Shown here one piece after another: positions 57,709-64,000 of a stretch of DNA of 64,000 bases; the stretch's first letter is position 1; every line of letters begins with the position of its first letter. The stretch covers positions 1 to 64,000 of the forward strand of contig JAQJVL010002534.1 in NCBI GenBank assembly GCA_035578905.1, written 5' to 3'. The DNA is from Stictocephala bisonia (taxonomy: Eukaryota > Arthropoda > Insecta > Hemiptera > Membracidae). Below the pieces are notes generated by a model. The model worked only from the letters and a program-made list of their open reading frames with translations. It did no database searches and had not been told where the DNA came from. Position numbers and translations under genes: made by a program.

Positions 57709-59084
57709 TACTATTTTTCTGAGAGCAATTTGTTTAGATTTTATTGTGATTAATATTTTAGAGATTTATTTATTTGTTAGAAATTATTTACATATAGGGC
57801 ATTATTTAAGTAGTTATTTTTACGTTTAGGCTTGGTTAATAGGTTTGTTTGTGTATAGATTTTTTGGTTTAGCGTTTCTTATTTAATATTTCATGATATA
57901 TCAGTACCTTGCTATTTTTGTTTCTTGATTTCTTAATTTTTAAACTATTTCACCAAAATGAGATTATTTATTAACGTTTTAGTTTTATTCGATTCGGAGC
58001 TGTCCAGGGATTCCGGCTGACACCCTGGTTCCAGTGGAATCATAGAATGTGGGCAACATTTCCGGTTATTTGCTTTTGTCAAATTTTCTAAATTGTTCAA
58101 GGTGAATTTCTCTTAAATTTTGTTTTTCTAGTAATTCTGCACATCTGTTGTTGTATTTGTTGCTTTCGCAAATTTGTGTAATTAATGGTTTATTTTTTTC
58201 ATATTGTATTTATTTATTCTGAGTGTGATTTTTGATATTGTGGCCTTCTCCTAAAATTTGTTGTATTATTTTGTAATAAATAGTTTTTTACAAAATAATA
58301 CCTTGACTTGTATTTTCTATGTTTTATTTAAAGAAATTTTAATAAAGTGTAAAATTATATAATTATTGAAGTCATTGACAGTAGTCTTGAAAGTCTGATC
58401 ATGAACTTTAAAGAACGCTTTGTGTGAAGATCACTTAGGTTTGAATAATAATATATAAATAAAAACGTTATTATAATTAAATAAGATATTTCATTGCAAG
58501 TAAGGGGTGTTTCATCGATCTGTGTTGTTATTATCAATATGAGAAAATTGTGCTTTAGTAAACGCTCGTGAGAAGCATTCCTCATTATTGCAGGTTTTCA
58601 AAATTTACATATCGATAGAAGAAATTTGCATTTCCGTCACCAACTTGAACTGACGGTGACAACATCTCCGTACTTAAACTACCTTACGAACACTTATGTC
58701 ATAATGAGAAACTATAAGTATGAACAAATACTATCTCATCAGATTTATTTGGAAATGAAAATTCACTCTAATCTATTCCAATTTCATAATTACCTTCTGA
58801 CAAAATGTAAAACAGCATTAATATTTCAAGTATCTTATTTTATCTGAATACCATAGTAAATACTTTTCATTGAAAGTTACTTCTAGCGTCTGGTTATTCA
58901 TGATAGGTCAATTTGATAGATATTTCCAACGCTGGAAATCTAGAAATTTAAACAAACAAACAAAAAGTATGAGCATGTATAAAAACCCCGTTGACTTCAG
59001 GTGTTGTTTTTGAAACAAATTATTTCCTATAGCTAACCCATATCAATTACAACTAAGTTTGTTGACCCTGTTATAGTGTTGTAA
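57709..59084. other. AT-rich non-coding
   Basis: Possible LINE 3' sequence at 57990-58080 only. Confidence 0.35.
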
Positions 59085-59125
59085 AGCGTTGACCCATACA
59101 CCTACCCACTCAAATCGTACATAAA
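59085..59125 (-). repeat. GGGTGGG minisatellite fragment, array 6
   Basis: ACCCATACACCTACCCACTC then CGTAC is one reverse-strand unit. Confidence 0.6.
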
Positions 59126-60065
59126 AAATGGTACTGTACAAAGTGTTGTAAGATTATTCGGTACAAGTTTGTTTTCTAAATATCCTTTTTAATATTCCTT
59201 ACTCGAAGGAATAAAGACATTGAGTTCTAAGACCTTGCACATCATGTTTGCTATAGACGAAGAGCATAATATTCTACTATCTTGTTTATTTAGACCTTCC
59301 ACCCTTGGTTCAAAACAAACATCATTAAGCATGCCCAATGTAACACCTCTGTTTTTATTCACTATCTGTTCTATGTGAAGGCTGGCTAACAAATGTTTTA
59401 AAGGTTCCTTGTAATTTTCACTCCAAGAGAATTTGTTTGAGTTTGAACAACCGACTTCGAACGATCATCTCAGTGCTACTAACCAAATAAAATATGATGC
59501 TTTAAACCTATAATTGAAGTTGATTTAAAGTTAAATTACACGTATCTTTCTAATTTACATATGGTATACATATGTAGAATATTTATAAAAAAATATGTAT
59601 TGATTATGAATTTTAAACACGATAAATTCAACTCGTATTTCTCAATTCATAACATAAATCTTTTGTTAGTTCAAGTACTTAATGAAAACATTTAATTTCT
59701 CTTACTATATAAATGCATAGAACAAAACTATGTGCTATTGTAGTCATGTTATTTAGAGAAGTCCTACTAAGAAGATTCAAAGTCAGGGGTATCTGCAAAT
59801 AAATCACATGTCAAGCGTGACAGGAAAACATCACCGCCAGAAAAACCAATTGACGGTGTGTTGATGTCAGAGGGTGACAAGCACTTTGTTAATACAGTTT
59901 ATGTTAGAAGTGGTGAAAGATATTTTGTTGTTGGGATGTATATTAACAGAGCCTACTTTTATTCATTACAAATTATTATTTAACAAAAATATATTGCAAG
60001 TCACAGCCAGCATAAACATTTGATACTTGTACAATATCTGACATGTTCATTTTGTTTCATTATAA
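59126..60065. other. AT-rich non-coding, nothing recognised
   Basis: No open frame, repeat unit or RNA gene that I can support. Confidence 0.4.
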
Positions 60066-60869
60066 TACAGGGTGTCCCGTAAGTATCCATTCAAACTTCT
60101 GGAGGTCATATGTGACCAACGTCTGTGTCTCTATATGTTAGCTTTAAAAAAAGGTTAATATCGCTAAAGTTATTTGAAATAAAATCATGAAAATAGGTAT
60201 GACTATTGATCTTTGTAGTATTCATATACCATTAGAAAAAGAAATGTTTAACAGTTTTTATCAAATTGTTGGCCATTTAAAACTTTTATAGGTAAATATC
60301 TTAATGACCATGGATTTTATGAAAAACCTGTTGGTTAAGTAAAAGTCGAATAATTTATTTTTACAAATAATGATATAAAAGGTTTTAAAATCGAACAACA
60401 AAATAACTGGAAAATTGATATTTTTTATCAAATAAAACAGATTTCCTGGTTGAAGAATTACGTTGATACTAGACACACATTTCCAATTCTCAGTTAATTG
60501 TTGTTTGATTTGAAAGCTTTGTTACCATTATTTGTACAAATAAATTCCTTAACATTTTTGTTCATAAGACGTTTTAAAGTTCAATTTAGGGTTATTAAAC
60601 CATTTATTTAAAAAATCCAAAATAGCCACCAGTTTTAAAAGAATTATTTTACCAAAATAACAAAATCATACCAATTATCATGATTTTGTATCAAAAAACT
60701 TAAGAGATATTGGATGAACCTCACTGATAGAATAATACGGATTATTGAGTAGCCAGGTTAAATTATGGTTTTGAATTTAATATGTGGTGTGGTCCATGCC
60801 ATTTCGAGGATCCTATTAAAAATATTATGCCATTGAGTTAATAGGACTTGCCTGTGAGAGCAAGCCTAT

Positions 60870-61318
60870 GATGCTAACGTCTTCATCAGTGTCAACGCCG
60901 GCCATAAACAACGAACGGAAGACTAGCCATGTTTGTATTACTTGAACATACCAACAATAAGTAACAAATTAACAAATCTGAATAAATTCATAGGACCTCG
61001 TGTGCTATAGGGTGTTTCCCTCGGGTATGTATGGTTAGCACAACGCGTCACTACGCCGTTAGTTCCAACTTTCTTTACCAGAGTTCACTACTAGGGTTGT
61101 AGCTTCACAACTGTCTTATATTCAGTTTCCGGGGAATCGAAACCGGGACCCTTAACTCGGAGGTACGTAGCGTTCCTTTCGCACTACTGAGTCCTATGAA
61201 TTTATTCAGATTTGTTAATTTGTTACTTATTGTTGGTATGTTCTAGTAATACAAACATGGCCAGTCTTCCGTTCGTTGTTTATGGCTGGCGTTGACACTG
61301 ATGAAGACGTTTAGGATG
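60870..61318. mobile_element. Foldback with about 127-bp arms and tRNA-like core
   Basis: The left arm 60870-60996 and right arm 61191-61318 are reverse complements with only a few mismatches. Both contain ACTGATGAAGACG or its complement, and AACAAATCTGAATAAATTCA or its complement. The 194-bp centre is less AT-rich and includes a tRNA-like stretch on the minus strand. Confidence 0.85.
61125..61195 (-). other. tRNA-like sequence in the foldback centre
   Basis: The minus strand reads GGACTCAGTAGTGCGAAAGG (A-box-like) and then, about 30 bases on, CCGGTTTCGATTCCCCGG with a B-box-like GGTTTCGATTCC. Stem pairing is partial. A SINE head or degenerate tRNA is likelier than a functional tRNA. Confidence 0.45.
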
Positions 61319-61612
61319 TCCAAGAAGCCTGTTTTCATGAAAGCAAGTTTCGGAATTAGGAATGTGAATTAGGAATATTCAGATTAATTTTATTTCTAGT
61401 ATAAGGCTGCTTTATAACTTACTAATTTTATCTCTTCACCTAATTAATTTGGTAATCCCTCGACTAATCCCACAGCCTGTTTAGTATAGCCTAAATTTAC
61501 CTTTTTGTAAAGGTCACATACAGACAGACTTAAAGAAAACGCTGCCAACTGACTTTGTACACATGACATTTGTTTTAACCCAAGGAATGACCTACAGAAG
61601 TTTGAAGCATTG

Positions 61613-62384
61613 AAAATCTCCAATCATTTTCTACCGATCAAAACCATATGATGGCAGCTATGGTAGACTCTTAGTATGAATACTATTGTACAATATCATG
61701 CTTGCTATTAATACCGTGTGTAGGTTGGAAGGCTATGAATATTATTTCTTATCAGCCACTCAAGAAATTGAGTGTCCACTGTGAGGATGTCGAATCATCA
61801 CTCTGTGTACTCACGGATGAGTTCTCTCAACTTACACATAGGCCACAAGTCTCAACTCCACTTTCAGTAACTGGCTTTAGTCAAAGAAAGGTCATCATCA
61901 TTCCTTGATAGAACTTCGCAACAGATTCATAAGATTTCTCTATCACCACTTATCTTTTCGGATAATTTTCTCATCACAGAGTATGGAAAGGCTCACTCTC
62001 TACCACCAGCTAATATTTTAGACATAATATTATGGACCAGTGGAACAAAACATGACAAACTAGCTTAAATTAATTGTTTTACAGTCTCCGTAACATTGAA
62101 CTCTTTGATTAATGTCTTTTGCACATTCACGTTGGAAGTATCGTGGTTGATGAAAAGTCTGATTTCTCTATGGAAAATGGTAATATGGTAGTATTTACCA
62201 CGTTACCATAGAGCATTTAGGAATAAATTTGTTTACCTAAACAGCAATAGGTTGATGCATATTATTCATTATTATTATTATTATTAGCTCCTAAGATTGT
62301 TTGTAAACATTGAATTAAAATAATGCTCGTAAATGAGACGCTAATACATCGTTTGTACGTATTTTAAGTAGAATTTGAATGATT
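61613..62384. other. Mixed-composition stretch, no recognised gene
   Basis: 61700-61990 is less AT-rich. Its 68-codon plus frame (61702-61908) has no family resemblance I know. Confidence 0.35.
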
Positions 62385-62540
62385 ATATACGAGTGTAAAA
62401 TGAGTGTGGATCGTCTGTGTAGTCTGGTTACTAACTGAACTCAACTTATGCTCAGAAATGGCCATTTATTGACATCCCAATAGCCTAAGGGACCCCTATA
62501 GTTTTTCGTGGAATCCGAATCATCTGGTTGGATACTATAA
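62385..62540 (-). repeat. SINE-like dispersed repeat, copy F (truncated)
   Basis: The blocks GTTACTAACTGAACTCAACT, GCTCAGAAATGGCC, CCCAATAGCC, GGGACC and TTCGTGGAATCCGAATCA match the reverse complement of 27405-27690. Confidence 0.65.
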
Positions 62541-63542
62541 CCATATAAACTCTAACCAACATTTTCCATAAAAAAATTATATATGAGTAATTAGTCATCA
62601 TATTTACCACTCAATAACATTATTAATCCAATGAAAATGTACTTTTTACTAGTTATACATCATAAAAACTATCACTTTTTTATCGGTTAATACCTCTGTA
62701 AATAAAAAAAATAAAAGAAAATTAAATCAGTTATACAGTCCACATTGCTGAAGTGTTTTTAAGGACAGTTAATAGGTTTATGAATGTTGAATATTTTAAC
62801 AATAAAAGTTACAGTAACATCACACAATACAAATTTATTACAATACAAGCACAAAATGTATAATTATTTTGTTAATTAATATAGGTAAACCACATTTCCT
62901 TCTTCAGTCCAGAGGGACTATCATGCTTTACTGAAATCGATCACCATAATACTCGTACATTTGTTCTTATATTGTAACTAGGTGTGTTCTGTGATGTTCA
63001 CTTATTTTGTATGTCTACCAACACGTAATATGCTGAAGAAACTATATTTTTATTTATCTGAGAAGAAATAAGTTACATAAAGTGAACACCTACCGAGGAA
63101 GCTTTTTAAAATAAGTTCACCCAACTGCAAAGAAGTCGATGAACTATCGCGAATCCTTTCAACTGCAAACTCCATGAAACCTCTTGAAAGAGTACATTTA
63201 CCTTTCAAAAACATCATTCATGTAACTGAGTACATTAACTTTACAATAAATCTTTTTGGCACATGGTGTTTAATTATAATAGAATAATAAACTATTTATT
63301 GACTGAATCGGTTTATTTTCATGTGTTGTATTACTATTGCTTCAAATAGGAAATAGAAAAATATTTAATGAATTTATATGTCATTATGGTGTTTTGATTG
63401 AATCGATTGATTTATAATTTCATCTTTGATTTGCTTTTTAATTAAAGGTTTTTTTATATTAATAATAAATCCTTACACAAATCTGATTTTAATTCAAAAC
63501 GTTCTTAGTTAAAATTAGTTCTACTAATTTGATCCAGATTAT
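62541..63542. other. AT-rich non-coding, nothing recognised
   Basis: No open frame, repeat unit or RNA gene that I can support. Confidence 0.4.
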
Positions 63543-63705
63543 GTGAAGAAGAATCGGGTTGCTTTTGGCCATATTCTACACAAATCCAATCTCCAGCTAC
63601 ACTTACGAATCCTGAAACTTCAACTGCAGTTCAACGCCCAGCCTCTGCATCTTAGAAGTCAGTTCTTTGACCTCGTATTTCTGTTCAAGTTGGTACATAG
63701 TGTAT
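63543..63705 (+). pseudogene. LINE reverse transcriptase C-terminal fragment
   Basis: A frame of about 50 codons contains LQFNAQPLHLRSQFFDLVFL then FKLVHS. This resembles the helical region after the RT domain in Jockey/CR1-group elements (a leucine-rich L-PL--RR--FDL-FL-K-- pattern). It is cut off by the minisatellite on the right. Confidence 0.4.
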
Positions 63706-63915
63706 ATTGTACTTGGGTGGGTGGGTACACATTGTATACTGTACTAGGGTGGGTGGATACATAATGTTTATTGTACTAGGGGGTGGGTACACAGTGTCTA
63801 TTGTACTAGGGTGGATTGGAACATAGTATTTATTGAGTAGTTGGTAAACTCTCCCTACAGATACCAACTCTAGTGACGCACCTCTTGTTTTATACACTAT
63901 TCCCACCCACGTACC
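63697..63915. repeat. GGGTGGG minisatellite, array 7
   Basis: Four units of about 40 bp, each TTGTACTAGGGTGGGTGG-like followed by TACATAATGTTTA. A reverse-strand remnant (CCCACCCACGTACC) is near 63900. Confidence 0.85.
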
Positions 63916-64000
63916 TTCTTATAAAATTATTATTATTAATTTAGATGGTAGAAAATGTATCCTTATTATTCATCCTCCTTCCCGCTTACGCTCAATCCTG

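Larger units (their letters stand above)
60066..61612. mobile_element. Rearranged non-coding relative of the mariner-like element
   Basis: It starts TACAGGGTGTCCCGTAAGTA, as at 5439, and keeps the same order of terminal blocks (AAACTTCTGGAGGTCAT, TAAAATCATGAAAATAGGTA). The inverted counterpart appears at 60560-60715, and the terminal piece TGACATTTGTTTTAACCC lies at 61565-61582, so about 780 bp (60716-61505) has been inserted between them. The 3' tip is missing. No transposase is present. Confidence 0.75.

Overview
This window reads as a gene-poor, strongly AT-rich stretch of an arthropod (most likely insect) nuclear genome. The evidence is eukaryotic throughout: several clades of non-LTR retrotransposon, a Tc1/mariner-type DNA transposon with long terminal inverted repeats, two Helitron-like elements, tRNA-derived SINE-like units, satellites, microsatellites and consensus splice sites. 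Short TTAGG-type runs fit insects. I cannot name the species. No complete host protein-coding gene can be supported. Much of the window is probably intronic or intergenic. A few short open segments bounded by good splice signals are listed as low-confidence candidate exons.

Layout. 1-310 holds ten perfect TGACGTCA sites flanked by an inverted pair of GATA-rich segments. 3018-3665 is a minus-strand LINE 3' end. 5439-7766 is a DUF4817-type mariner-like element with a frameshifted transposase. 8791-8915 is a minus-strand SINE. 10093-10259 is one of three related MITE-like units, the others being at 30667-30931 and 31063-31280. Helitron-like elements lie at 12227-12824 and 31315-31835. A perfect 43-bp inverted repeat is at 15855-15952. 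A 1.4-kb satellite built from two 26-bp monomers occupies 19390-20815. A nearly complete LINE with a PHD-finger ORF1 and an endonuclease/reverse-transcriptase ORF2 occupies about 21327-25882. A 157-bp tandem repeat is at 29180-29945.

The right half holds a diverged 1.1-kb segmental duplication (38298-39375 and 42655-43862), a CA/GC microsatellite beside the best candidate host exon (42421-42507, minus), and a 47.8-49.4 kb satellite with a 146-bp higher-order unit. A full-length RTE-like LINE at 51009-54341 has a perfect 16-bp target-site duplication. A broken mariner relative at 60066-61612 carries a foldback with a tRNA-like core. Eight short arrays of a GGGTGGG-containing minisatellite are scattered through the window. 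One of them appears as an insertion in one copy of the segmental duplication, so the family probably moves.

The coding capacity is that of selfish elements. The two LINEs each encode an endonuclease and reverse transcriptase, and such proteins may mobilise the SINE-like units. The mariner, Helitron and MITE copies all look non-autonomous or dead. The most unusual signals are the TGACGTCA array, the perfect foldback, the mobile G-rich minisatellite, the foldback inside the second mariner copy, and two loci sharing a hammerhead-like core layout.
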